This document shows positions 12,029 to 21,992 of a stretch of DNA of 64,000 bases, one piece after another. The DNA comes from Dipteris shenzhenensis. Lineage: Eukaryota > Polypodiophyta > Polypodiopsida > Gleicheniales. How positions within the stretch are numbered: the stretch's first letter is position 1; the number at the start of each line of letters is the position of its first letter. The notes under the pieces were generated by a model that saw only the letters and a program-made list of their open reading frames with translations, did no database searches and was not told the origin of the DNA. Location of the stretch: assembly GCA_047967505.1 (NCBI GenBank), contig CM106538.1; one strand, 5' to 3'. Both the position numbers and the translations under genes were made by a program.

Positions 12029-12790
12029 CTCAAAGCTTGGGGCAACTTTAGAACCACTCTTCGGAGAGTTCCACCCTCCTCTCGTCGAGAAGAGACAGAC
12101 AGGCAGCCAGTCATGTGGAATGACTCGATACTGGATGAGCATGGCAGATCACTAGAAGCGTCACATTATATGCAGTGGTCTAGATGGGAGAGGGGACCTG
12201 CTTCTATAGTAGGTGCCTGGAAGGCGTTCAGGCAGCTTCCAGAGGATCAGAGACTCACTTCTATTGGCCATCTCAGAGAGAGTGCAGTCAGGATGCAGCA
12301 GATAGAGGAAGCCATACCAACAGAGTGGATAGATACAGATGATTTGCCGCATAGTCCACTTGGTTGGGAGCTTTCACGAGGACGGGTATGCCTTTACAAG
12401 TCATAACCTTGCGGGATGCACTTGAGGAGACCCTGGTCTTTGATGTTCAGTTGGGAGGCAAACTACTCACATCTTTAGGTGATATTCTTTTGGAGGTTGC
12501 CTTCCAGCCTGTTAGGATTGCAGGTTACATGGAGTGGGGCACAAATTCATAGTGGTTTCTTCATCCCGACCCTCTTCTCTTGGCACTTGGGTCTTGGAGA
12601 CTCTAGTTGTATGGTCGTTCCCCTGAGTCTTCTTGAGGGTTGAGGTGGCATTTTCAGCGTCCACCTTCAAATTTTGTTAGCTCTTTTTGAGCCGTTTATT
12701 TTCTTCGCCATGGCATGTTGTACTCCCACATTAGAGCTTGCTCTTGCGGTTTTCAATCATACTTAATGAAGTGATCTTTTTGGGGGGAAA
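12029..12790 (+). mobile_element. Family A LINE, 5'-truncated and internally deleted
   Basis: This 762-bp insertion holds the region after the RT of family A ORF2 (12029-12406: VMWNDSILDEHGRSLEA, MQWSRWERGPASI), then in another frame VAFQPVRIAGYMEWGT (12364-12552). Near 12632 it jumps to GLRWHFQ, which lies almost at the C-terminus in the 48.8-kb copy, so about 0.9 kb with the zf-RVT zinc motif is missing. The 3' end keeps the family signature GAGCTTGCTC (12734-12743) and a short A-rich tail. The 13-bp target duplication shows that it moved as a unit. Confidence 0.9.
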
Positions 12791-12803
12791 AATGGCACAC
12801 TAT
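12791..12803. repeat. Target-site duplication, right copy
   Basis: AATGGCACACTAT, identical to 12016-12028. Beyond it the interrupted endonuclease frame resumes (TGGTCTGACCCAGGA, WSDPG). Confidence 0.9.
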
Positions 12804-12927
12804 GGTCTGACCCAGGAGGTTTCTTGGAGACATATAATGATAGAGACATGATCCTCTACACTGAGATGCACAAGAGCACACAGTAACTAGATATACATGG
12901 GAGTTAGCTCACAAGAGGGAGTTGAAG

Positions 12928-12941
12928 AGAAAGAAAGAAAG
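12928..12941 (-). repeat. (CTTT)n 3' tail of family B LINE
   Basis: Three CTTT units (seen as AAAG on the plus strand) end the element after TTTAATAAA. The position and context match the tails at 7964-7984, 24493-24512 and 31549-31567. Confidence 0.85.
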
Positions 12942-13590
12942 TTTATTAAAGTCTTTGGAGGACCGATGGGTCTATGAGATTGAAAAACCTAATACAATGA
13001 GCTGTGGTAGTGGAGCTAGTAAACAAACATCCACACCAATGCAGAATGCAAAAAATGCAAAATGGCAGTACTAAGTCCTAAGTACAACATAGTCATGTCG
13101 ATAGTCGACTATATATCAATCTCAGCATCATCGTCATCATCAACATCATCAAAATCATCATCATCCTCGTCATTAGCAGCAGGACATCAGGATGGATTAG
13201 GCAGTGGAGGCATGAGGTCAGCAATAGAGCGTTGTCAGCCCCTCAAGGGTGTAGTCTTGCTACGTCTCCTAGTCGTAGCTCTGCGTCTAACCAGGGCCAC
13301 TGTGACCCCTGTCGGTCGGGCTCAGACCCTAAACAAGGAGGGGATGTCCCCAAGTACGATCTATGTGTCAACCCTCTGTCTAAGCTGTCGGGTCACAGGC
13401 TCCGGGTCACGGTTATGTTGAGGTCTCGTCTTGTGGGCGTCTGTGATCTAGCTGAAAGAACTCCGTGATAGAGCTCTGAGAGGTATCAATCGAGGAAGAA
13501 GTCTCTGCTCCTGTCTCCGTGCTCGGAGTATCCTCTCGCGGTGTCTAAGCACATCATAAATGAAACCAACCAAACACCGCTGGTCTAGGT
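12942..13590 (-). other. 3' UTR of the family B copy
   Basis: This holds no long coding frame. Its end (CTCATAGACCC, then CCTCCAAAGACTTTAATA) aligns with the 3' end of the 30.5-31.6 kb copy (CTCATAGACCCGCGAGG, then AAAGACGTTAATACAC). A run of ATC/TCA trinucleotides at 13120-13165 is a small microsatellite inside it. Confidence 0.6.
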
Positions 13591-14780
13591 AGGAGAGGAG
13601 ACGAGCCAAACCCCCCTAACTATCTCTGAAGAGGCAATAGAAACGCCCTCGGATCTCATAGTAAACAGGACACCTGAAGATGAAATGCTCCTCTGTCTCA
13701 ACCTCCTGCATGTCACATAGTGTGCATATGCGCCTCTCCCTGGGTAACCGCTCTGCTCTGCCACTCTCGATATGAAGTCTATGTGAAGAGACCCGGAACA
13801 GTCCAAAAGAGATCCTCAACGAGTGGGGTAGGTGCATCTACATGTATCCTGGTGGATCAATGAAACCCTCCGTTGTGATATGTAAGAAGTGATCTCTGTA
13901 GAAGCCCAGCTTCACTGGAAGATCACTCAGGCCCAACCAAGTCCTCCGTTGTGATATGTAAGAAGTGATCTCTGTAGAAGCCCAGCTTCACTGGAAGGTC
14001 ACTCGGGCCCAACCGTGTCCGGAATATGTGTAGCTATAGTAGATCCTCACAGATAACCTAGTTGACCTCGTGTGATAGAAGGGGAGAGAACGAAGCATGC
14101 ATGTTGTAATGGAATGGAGATAGTCTGTCCATGTGGAGCCCTAGCCCCTCAAACCATCTCTCTGTGCATGCATACCAGCACCTCTGGTCTCCCCCTGCTG
14201 CAAGTGCTATAGAAGAGGACAGTGCTAGCCATGGTATCCTGCTACGCCCAGAGGTGTAATCCCCATATTCCCTGACTCGGTACAGGTATGTGATGGCCTG
14301 AAATGCAGCATCTAACTATAATGGGGGTGACCCAAATTCCGCCCGAATGATCCAGTGAGGAACGGATGGCTTACCACAGATCATCCGTGATAACATGAGA
14401 ACCTGCAGCTGCTTCACCCTGGCCCACTCTATATCCGACAAGTCTGGCCCTCAGCATGGACTGTCATACATCCCTACTGAGCGGACCAAGGAGTCAAAAA
14501 GCAACCCTTTGGTCCGTGGATTCTGAAAGTGAGAGCCGAAGCACTGCCTCTCTAGTCTAGCCAATGAAGCATATCCTCTGCTCAGACGTGCATGCATCAC
14601 CGGTCTCATAGTGAAGATGGGTCCAGAAAAGACGACCCCAAGATAAGTGTATGATGAAACTACCTCAACAGGGGACCCATCAAATGTGAACCTGGCGCAT
14701 GACGATTCGAGACGTATTGAAGATCATAACCTTGGTTTTATCCAGGTTGACCTTCAAATCATGAGACTCACAAAATACTG
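13590..14780 (-). pseudogene. ORF2 C-terminal Cys-rich region, family B
   Basis: In the open minus-strand stretch at 13837-13616 one reads MHLPHSLRISFGLFRVSSHR, then CTLCDMQEVETEEHFIFRCP and YYEIRGRF. The intact version at 24.6-26.0 kb has CPCCTMGEVESEEHFICRCP. This CxxC...H...C pattern at the end of a LINE ORF2 is a zinc-binding type motif thought to help hold the RNA template. A direct repeat of about 70 bp lies at 13880-14010 (CCTCCGTTGTGATATGTAAG appears twice). Stops and frame changes are frequent. Confidence 0.75.
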
Positions 14781-15860
14781 TAGTGTGTCAAGGTGTCTCT
14801 GGAGCCCCTCTGCTGAGGAAGACAAGAGAGCCACATCATATGCGTAAAGCAGTATCTGGATCAACATGCCCGCGAGAGAGCAACCTACCCCCCCGTGTTT
14901 GCATCACTGTCTCGAGCTCGTCAATGTAGAGGCCAAACAAGGCAGGTGATAATGGACACCCTTGTTTGACCCCGATAGTGCTCACGATCTCGTCCGTCCA
15001 TCCAGATCCTGTTCGGACTCTGCCTGAAACTCGCTCATAAAGTGCCATGACAGCCCAAATGATCTCCTGGTCGTAACCCAAATCCTGTAGGCATTGTATG
15101 AGGCCGGCTCTCGGAACTGTGTCAAATGCCTTGTGGAAATCCACAAAGCAACAATAAACCCTTTGCTTCTGTGCCCTCGCCTCCTCGATGATACATCTGA
15201 GCGCGACAATGTGGTCCATGGTCCCATGATCCCGCTTGAAACGGGCCTGTCCCGCTGCTTCGAGTCCTTGACACTCTGCAAATCTGCTGACCTCAAAATC
15301 AAGTATTGATGCATAAATCTTAGACATGACATGTCCAAACATAATCCGAGCTCATGGGATCCCCTGCCTTGTGAATGGGTGAGATGGTGTTAATGGTCCA
15401 GATGCGTGGAAACCCCAAGCAAACCACTTCATTGAATAGCTTTGCTAAGATCGGGGCTAGGAAATTAATCCCATATGCAATGAACTCAGTGCATAGTCCC
15501 TCATGATCCTTCGCTCGGCCATTACGAAGTTTCATTACGGCATCCTTTAACCCCCCGCTAGTGAAGAGGGTGCAGGATGTGAGACGTGGCATGTGTGATA
15601 GGTTAGGGACTGGCTGATTTGGGATATCATAGAGTGTGCCTGCATAATCAAACCACACCTGAGTGTTAGTGAGTGGTGAGGGGGACCGTCTCTCTAGAAA
15701 TCTCCGCCAAAAGTCCTTAGAGTTGTTACTAAATAGAATGTTAAGTACCACCTCCTCGTTTCGGTGCACAAAGTCAAGTTTCTTCGTGCGTACCAGTCGG
15801 CGGTACTCGCATAGCATCTCTGGTTTGCTCGGAAGATTGTTTTTGGTTTTGAATCCGAGC
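14780..15860 (-). pseudogene. Reverse transcriptase domain, family B, catalytic motif mutated
   Basis: The RT would copy the element RNA at a nicked target. Two overlapping open stretches cover it: 15817-15320 (residues from the linker to MKLRNGRAKDHEGLCTEF, then WTINTISPIHKAGDP) and 15342-14836 (FGHVMSKIYASILDFEV, then CCFVDFHKAFDTVPRAG with the first catalytic Asp, and TIGVKQGCPLSPALFGLY). The third catalytic site is lost: the reading at 14846-14835 is YAYD instead of YADD, an Asp to Tyr change. A frameshift near 15330 separates the two stretches. The motif VKQGCPLSPALF is typical of LINE-type RTs rather than of LTR elements. Confidence 0.88.
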
Positions 15861-15879
15861 TAACGGCGTAAAGCCTTAC

Positions 15880-16940
15880 ACTCATCATCGTACCAGTTAT
15901 TACAGGGTACGGTCCTGGGTGGAGCGAGTGGTGTGGGGAAAGGCGTGAAGAGCAACCTCGTGTAGTGAGTGGGTGACTAGGACAGCATAGTCCTCTAATA
16001 GGGGTATAAAGTCAATGTATGCAAGAAGTATGTACAGACGGCCAGAGTAAGTAGGTGAGTGATCACGATCAAAGCGTATATCATGGTAGGTGGAGTAAGA
16101 ACTCAACGGGGTAGAAAGAGCTGTGCGGCGGGGGGTAGAAATCCTAAAGAAAAGATAGGTATGATCAGCCCTTGGAGGGAGAGGTGTTACGGTAAAGTTA
16201 GTGATGCGAGATGTGAAGGCAGGGGATCCAATGATGTAGTCCACAACACTGAAGCCTCACCCATGTGGAAAGCACGTGATGCGGGCCCTCTATCAAGACC
16301 ATTATAAATAATGAGGTCATGCATCCTACCGAGGTCTAATAGGGCCTGTCCATAAGATGCGAACCGTCCTTGTCGGTCAGCCGAAACTCGTAACATACCT
16401 GCCTCCTCAAGGTCAATGTCTGGCAGTAGAGTGGAATCATCCATGAAGTCGAGTGGTGCCTAACGAGCACCTCTCCTCGCGTTGAAGTCCCCAACTAGGA
16501 GGAGTTCTTCGCAACCAGAGAAGTCAACAATGGACTGATAAAGAGCAACAAATGGGGATGTCTCATCCTCCCCTCGAATATCTCTGGCAAAGCGGGAGGT
16601 CTCGGGGGAAAATAGCAAACTGCAATAAACAGATCCTGGCTATCCATGTGCCGAATCCGGATCTAGAGAAACTTGGAATGTGTATCTCTCTGCTCCACTG
16701 AGATGGCCCCTAAAAGTGTGCATCTGTAAAGGACTGCGACTCCTCCTGACCCTTAAACCCCTCCAGTATCCCTCATCTCATCTGTGTAGATAGACTCCCA
16801 TGTATACCCGCTAAGTACTGGTAGTGGGCGCTCTGGACTCTGATGTGTCTCTATATAAAAGACTATGTCATGACCTGTATAGAATTCCAAGAAGTTCCCT
16901 GGTTCTGACCATAAGGTACCATTACAGTTCCAGACGGTAC
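15880..16940 (-). pseudogene. APE-type endonuclease, family B
   Basis: The endonuclease nicks target DNA to prime reverse transcription. In order one reads WNCNGTLWSEPGNFLEF near 16930, GYTWES near 16800, LLLVGDFNARRGARQAPLDF near 16480, YNGLDRG near 16310, DYIIGSPAFTSRITNFT (16240-16180) and ADHTYLFFRIST (about 16165). GDFN and the final DH are the usual catalytic boxes. The domain continues to WYDDECKALRR near 15880, a common linker start after LINE endonucleases. Several indels break the frame, for example around 16450. Confidence 0.85.
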
Positions 16941-17039
16941 AGGATAGGGTCTCGGATGTTTGAGTCTCATAGACCCCGCCTCCCTATGTGGGAGGAGAGG
17001 TGGGTGCCCGATGGGGGCCTGTAAGGAGTCGTCCATCTC

Positions 17040-18399
17040 GTACTACTGCCCACTTCCCCTCGTTGCGGGCCTGGTCCCACTGTTGCAATAGAAAGCGCCT
17101 CTCCTCAACCTGTAGTGGAGTGAGGTCCTCATCCATGGAGATCGCTGGCTGGTCTCGTAAGGCTGACCACGACGTAAAGCCGAAAGTCGTGCCTCGGCGT
17201 CATGGAACTGTATGATAAGGGGCTGCTCTCGGTTGGGGTCCCTCCCAACCTGCCATGCTCTCTCAATCCTATGCTCAGTCGCCCCTAGAGTAGTGGCCAT
17301 GAAGGCCGTCGCATCTACCATCGGTGTAGCCTCAGTGCATGGGATCCCACGTACTCTGATGTTGAGAGCCTTGCTGGCTCTTTGTTGCTATTCCAGGAGG
17401 GTAGCCGAAATGGTTACCCTTGCAGGTTCCCGTTTGGCTACGTCGACCCATCTGGATGTCTCCTCGATGGCAGATTGCATGCTCGCAATCTGTGCCTCCA
17501 CAACTGGGGCCCCTGGGACTGTATGTATAGCAGTGACCTCATGTCAGAGCTGCGAGATCTCCTATCTGAGCCCTTGAATAAGATCAGTTTGGTCTCAGAT
17601 AGCCTGAGATTGCTCCTATATGAGACGCACCTGCTCCTGGGTGAAGCGTGTCTGCTCCTGTGCGAAGCGTGACAGCTCCCTCTCGCGCTCGAACCTCCAT
17701 CAGCAAGTTCTCCCAAGCCTCTGATGGGTCAGCTCGTCCGTAGTGGAAACTGCAAGGACTATGGCATGAAAGTGTGAGGATGAGACTGGAGGCTGGTGAT
17801 GACTGGGTGAGATGGGTGCGGTATGCAGATGATAGTGGCCTGGAGGAGGCGATCCCAGCAGGGTGTGGGAACGTGGGCTGACTGAGAGGTAGAGGGGAGA
17901 AAAAGGTTGAGTAGTGCGGAACAGTGTATGACCCCTCCAAAGGAGGTGTCATAATCGGAGAGAGAACTGTAGTGGGAGAGGAAGGGAGAGATGGAAGAGA
18001 TGGTGTCAATGACAACCCCTCTATCTTAGGGGAGGGTGGAGCAATCAATTTCATGGGTAGGGGTATATCAGAGCCAGGAGCTGTAACTGTAAAGGCTGTG
18101 GACGGAAGTAGAGCTGAAAGTGAAGTTGAAACTGAAACTGGAGCTAATGCTGAGACTAGCGCTGAAGCTGAAGATGAGGATGTAGTTGAGACTGAAGTTG
18201 AGACTGAAGCTGGAACTGAAGCTAAAGCTGATACTGAAGCTGAGGCAGAGGTGGACCCTGCCTTTGCTTTGCTGTCAACTCCGAGTCCACTGCAGTTGTA
18301 GCGTGTGTTCACATCCTCGAGTTCCAGTTGTGTTTGTTTCTTGGCTTTGTTGCCATCTTTCTTGGCGGCTTTATCTGTATCTTTGCCACCTTTCCCCAT
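17040..18399 (-). pseudogene. ORF1 of family B LINE, L1 ORF1p-like
   Basis: The first 271 codons are open (18399-17584). They start MGKGGKDTDKAAKKDGNK with a strongly basic N-terminus, then have QLELEDVNTRYNCSGLGVDS, followed by about 50 residues almost wholly Ser, Ala, Val and Thr and a Pro/Ser-rich stretch. In another frame come repeats of the kind RELSRFAQEQTRF and FTQEQVRLI (about 17720-17600), which look like a coiled coil. Then comes KALNIRVRGIP (17390), HRIERAWQVGRDPN and PLIIQFHDAEARLSALR (17270-17200), the pattern of an L1 ORF1p RRM, and a C-terminal part DEDLTPLQVEERRFLL. The start codon is supported by the homologous start at 26516. Frame breaks near 17640, 17210 and others make it a pseudogene. 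Confidence 0.8.
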
Positions 18400-18430
18400 T
18401 TCGTTTGATTGACCCGTGTTGGTGTAGGTC

Positions 18431-19100
18431 TTAGTGCAGGAGCAGGAGTACGAGGCTCCGGGGGGTGGTTGTCCTTTTCAAATCAGACCTGAGACCACTC
18501 ATATATGTGGTCCGGAGAGAGGAGCATGCACGCAAATCTGGATACGAGTTTAGCTTTCAGGTGCTCGACCTATCTTACTATAGATGGACACAGCCCATAT
18601 GACACGATCCATGATGACATCACAGAGTTCTCCACGCAGGGAGACACACTCCTACAAGGGGATTTCAATGCACGGACACGAAATAGATAGGTGGGCCTGC
18701 CTGACTTCAGAGATGACAAAGATCCACACTTAGTACCGGAGCTAGATGTAGCTGATCTCGGAATATTGAGGCACTCTGTAGATGCCCCACAAGTGATAGG
18801 GTATGAACAACATCTGCTTGTGCTGGGGGCTATCCACGACTTGATCATCTATAATGGTCTCCATAGATGGCCATCTTCTGGAAGACTTGCTTGCTTCCCG
18901 CATGGCGCTGGGTCTAGTACAGTGGACTATCTAGTAGGCCCACTAGACTTTGTCTCACAGATACAGGACTTCACCATACCCCCCCCCCACACACTCAGAG
19001 TTGACCACACATACTTGGCCTTCCATATCTCTACCACCATGCCAGCCACAGTGAGAGCTCCCTCCCCACCCACTCGCTCGCATTCAGATCCACTTTGACC
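18431..19100 (+). pseudogene. Endonuclease of the split family B LINE, C-terminal part
   Basis: The plus-strand endonuclease resumes here after the antisense copy: VVVLFKSDLRPLIYVVRREE near 18450-18515, then the catalytic-type box LLQGDFNARTRN (about 18650-18690), DLIIYNGLHRWPSSGRL (about 18840-18890), FPHGAGSSTVDYLVGPLDF and LRVDHTYLAFHIS (about 18990-19035). GDFN and the final Asp-His are both present. The stretch 18691-19098 is open for 135 codons, but a stop at 18688 follows the GDFN box, so the domain is broken. Confidence 0.8.
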
Positions 19101-20175
19101 ATACCCTTGACCTAGTGTACATGAGTCACCTGGCCAAGGAGATCCCGGCCCTACTTTGGAGATGATATAGACCTCGCCAACGCTTCCAACACCCTTGTCT
19201 CAGTGGTACAGGCTGTTGCTACCAGACTCTTTCCCATGACCCAATCCAAGTGGGTTCGAGACGGGAAGATGCCTCAAAACCCTTGGTTCGACGATGACGA
19301 GTGCAGAGAGGCGAGAGCCCACCTCACATAGGAGCAGGCTTTGAGTCATCTGACATCAGCTAAGGCACACACGATCTTTCGACTGACATTCGTAAGAGGT
19401 GGGCCTTCCTCACACATAAGATGGATGAGATTGTCAGATCTTTCTGAGGAAAAGACCCAACCAATGGATAGGGGTTTCTATCGAAGGGGAAGCCACCTAT
19501 CCCCATTACCGACCCAGGGGTGTGGCACATGTATGCATGTTCCCTCTATGATGCCAAGATGCAGACACCACTGGATATGTCCTCTATGCCCAGGCCCACC
19601 AGTTGTCACATGTTCACGATACAGAATGTACGCTGCACTTCGTCGATTATACAATCGCAGCGTAGGACCATGAGGACCTACGGCCTGATCACTTTGCACA
19701 TGGACAGGAGGTCCTGGCTCCGATACTAGCACAGATGTTCAACCGGTTGTGATGGCTTTCCAACTACTTAGAGCACCACCACTATTGTGCCGATACACAA
19801 GGCCAAGGACCCTATGGAGACTAGCAACTACCATACCCTCATGATTGGCCATACTCTGGCCAAGATTTATGGATCAGTTTTAGAGAGGGAGCAGGCACTA
19901 GGACAAGCAAGATTCTAGAGACAACATTCTACCCTAGATCACATCTTGACTCTAAGGGCTATCATTGAGGAGGCGAGATCTAGACACCAGAAGGTCTATA
20001 CATGCTTTGTAGACTTTCGGAAGGCTTTTGACACTATCCCAAAATCCCGCATGATCAGGAGACTATAGGAGCTGAAGATTGCAGAGACACTGATATGAGG
20101 GGAGATGAGCCTATACAAGTCAGTCAAAGACAGAGTTAGTGCACCAGGTGGTCTATCGGACTTGGTCGAGAGTAC
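19100..20175 (+). pseudogene. RT N-terminal half of the split family B LINE
   Basis: Translated fragments include WFDDDECREARAHLT (about 19290-19330), VLAPILAQMFNRL (19710-19750) and CFVDFRKAFDTIPKSRMIRR (20003-20065), which contains the first catalytic Asp of an RT. It ends at VKDRVSAPGGLSDLVEST, immediately before the insertion at 20176. Frames change several times and stops are common, so it is dead. Confidence 0.8.
20171..20175. repeat. Target-site duplication AGTAC, left copy
   Basis: AGTAC precedes TGTAACAAC at 20176 and recurs at 21993-21997, exactly where the RT frame resumes (ATCGGAGTGAAGCAG, IGVKQ). Confidence 0.75.
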
Positions 20176-21992
20176 TGTAACAACAAAAAATGATATTTTG
20201 TTTTGAAACCTGTGGGAGGATTTGTGAGGTTTGCACGGTGACAAAAGCTAGCAACGGAGACAAAGAACCAAGAAGCGTGATGGAGGAGTTGGTGGCGGGA
20301 GACGGCTCTTTGCGGCTACTCTCGTTGCGGCTTGTCAATCTTTTGATGTCGACTACTTTATTTCATGTAATCATTAATGTGGGTTTGACACTAATTAGAA
20401 TAATTAGTGAAAATGATTGCAGAGGTGATTATGAGTGGAGTGCATCATTTTAAATACCACGGGTATGAATTATAAATACCTTGGTATAGGGATAGAATGG
20501 TTTGAGAGAGAGATTATTTGCTTTGTAATTGGGACATAGAAATGAGTCATATATTTAGAGTGGGCCAAAAGCCTACATGGACTCAATAATGTACTAAAAT
20601 AATAGGGAGTGCACATGGAGAGCATGTGGAGGGCATGTGGAAAAGTGCAGAGGAGTGTGGAGTCAAAAGGAATCCTTCTAGAATTCTTATGTGGAATGTG
20701 GAGGATGTTGACATGTGGAAAATAGGAGGGTCCTCTTGGGCTACATGTGGGAGGACTATTGATTTTTCTACTCAAAAGGATAAAGAAGCATCTTATGATG
20801 GGACACTTGTCAAAATCCTCCTAAAAGGACAATTGATGATGACCCATGCCCTTATGTTAGGAAGAGGTAAAAGAATCTACTCCCAGTAAATGTAACAGGG
20901 TGAAGGAAGGTGAGAATTGCACTATAATAGAAGCCCCTCCCCTCTCTCTCAAGGCATCTCATTTTTTCCTTGTAGCCTTGCCATTGCCTTGTATCTAGCT
21001 CCTTCTATGCCTCTCCTTTCCCTTGAGCCTTAGCCCCTCTCTTCATTGTAGTTCTCTCCGATTGGGAAGCTTTCCTGGGTTCCAAAACCAAGATCTTCCC
21101 TTCTTTTCCCATTTTCTCATATTTTTTCCCTCTTCGCTCAGGGAGCTCCATTGGTGCTCATGTATGGCTTGTTTTGGGATTTATTCTGAGGGGATTCTCT
21201 ACCCTTTAGGGCGACCTCAGTCCAATATGTATTGTGGAAGCAACCGCTTCAGTAAGAGAAATCGTTGCCTTTTCCTATTGCTCAAGTCGCTCTTGGACTG
21301 TTTTGGTACCCTGTCGTAAAACGGCCATAACTTTTTGCTCCCTACTCCGTTTTGGTCGAAACCTATATCACAATCTTCGTCTCTTTGAGCTCTATCCATT
21401 TATGTCTTTACTTCCATGTTATGATTTACTGAGAAAATGTTACAGTGCGCAGAACAGGGTAGACTTGGATTTGGGATAGTTTTGGAGTCTGTTACTCAAA
21501 TGGTCCTAACTTCTCATCTCTTGTTTCATTTTTGTGAACTATATGTCAACATTCTTGTCTTTTCAAACCCTACAAGCATGTGTTCTTTGTTTTGGGTTCT
21601 GAGGGTCAAAGGAAGAGCTATTCCCATGCTATCATAGCTGTATTTTTATTTCCAATAATTATGGGTACTCTTGTGTGGAGCTTTATCAAAATGATGCGAT
21701 CCAACAATGCCATACGTCAGACTGAGCCCTACCAATTCAGCCCCATCACTTCCATCCATGTAGTTCTTAGTATGAAAATTTTCTTCCAACAGAGGCTTGC
21801 TCTTACATTCGGCGCCGAACGCTTGGCAGAAATCGATGCTTCCCCTCAACCTTTCCTCTTTCCCATGTTGAACTATGATCTCACCTTTGATGTTTATATC
21901 TTTATCTTGCTTTGATTGGTCTATTTTCCTTTCCCTCTTGTTCTTTTGACTCTAAGAAGTGACTAGAATTAAGCCCCCAAATTCTGTGTCAC
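20176..21992. mobile_element. 1.8-kb insertion with TG/CA-like ends, probably solo LTR
   Basis: This non-coding block splits the RT codons of a LINE precisely. It begins TGTAACAAC and ends TTCTGTGTCAC(A), so the termini are short inverted repeats of the LTR type (TGT...ACA), and it is flanked by AGTAC on both sides. Inside there is no RT, integrase or gag motif, only AT-rich sequence with short frames, the longest 111 codons with no domain I recognise. The best reading is a solo LTR left by recombination. A non-autonomous element with terminal inverted repeats is the alternative, since TACTGTAACA and the reverse complement of the right end (TACTGTGACA) match at nine of ten positions. Confidence 0.65.

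Larger units (their letters stand above)
12003..12925 (+). pseudogene. Endonuclease N-terminus, interrupted by a LINE insertion
   Basis: The APE-type endonuclease of the family B element begins AVWNCNGTL at 12003-12028 and continues after the insertion with NGTLWSDPGGFLETYNDRDM and RYTWELAHKREL (12791-12925). The matching segment in the 12.9-18.4 kb copy reads WNCNGTLWSEPGNFLEFYTG. In the endonuclease family the Asn after WN acts at the metal site. The coding sequence is cut again at 12925 by the tail of an antisense family B copy. Confidence 0.75.
12926..18430 (-). mobile_element. Near full-length family B LINE, inactive
   Basis: This 5.5-kb antisense copy has all parts in order on the minus strand: short leader (about 18430-18400), ORF1 (18399 to about 17040), endonuclease (16940-15880), RT (15860-14780), C-terminal Cys-rich region (14780-13590), 3' UTR and a (CTTT)n tail at 12941-12928. 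It sits inside the endonuclease of a plus-strand family B element. It is inactive: stops and frameshifts break ORF2, and the RT YADD motif reads YAYD. No clear target duplication was found at 12925 versus 18431. The 5' end is inferred from the position of the ORF1 start and from where the host LINE frame resumes. Confidence 0.85.

Noticed and set aside
17924-18301. 125-codon plus-strand frame rich in Glu, Thr and Ala
   Set aside because: It is the antisense shadow of the Ser/Ala-rich part of ORF1 on the minus strand.
21580-21915. 111-codon frame inside the LTR-like insertion
   Set aside because: No recognisable domain, no upstream context, and the surrounding sequence behaves as non-coding.
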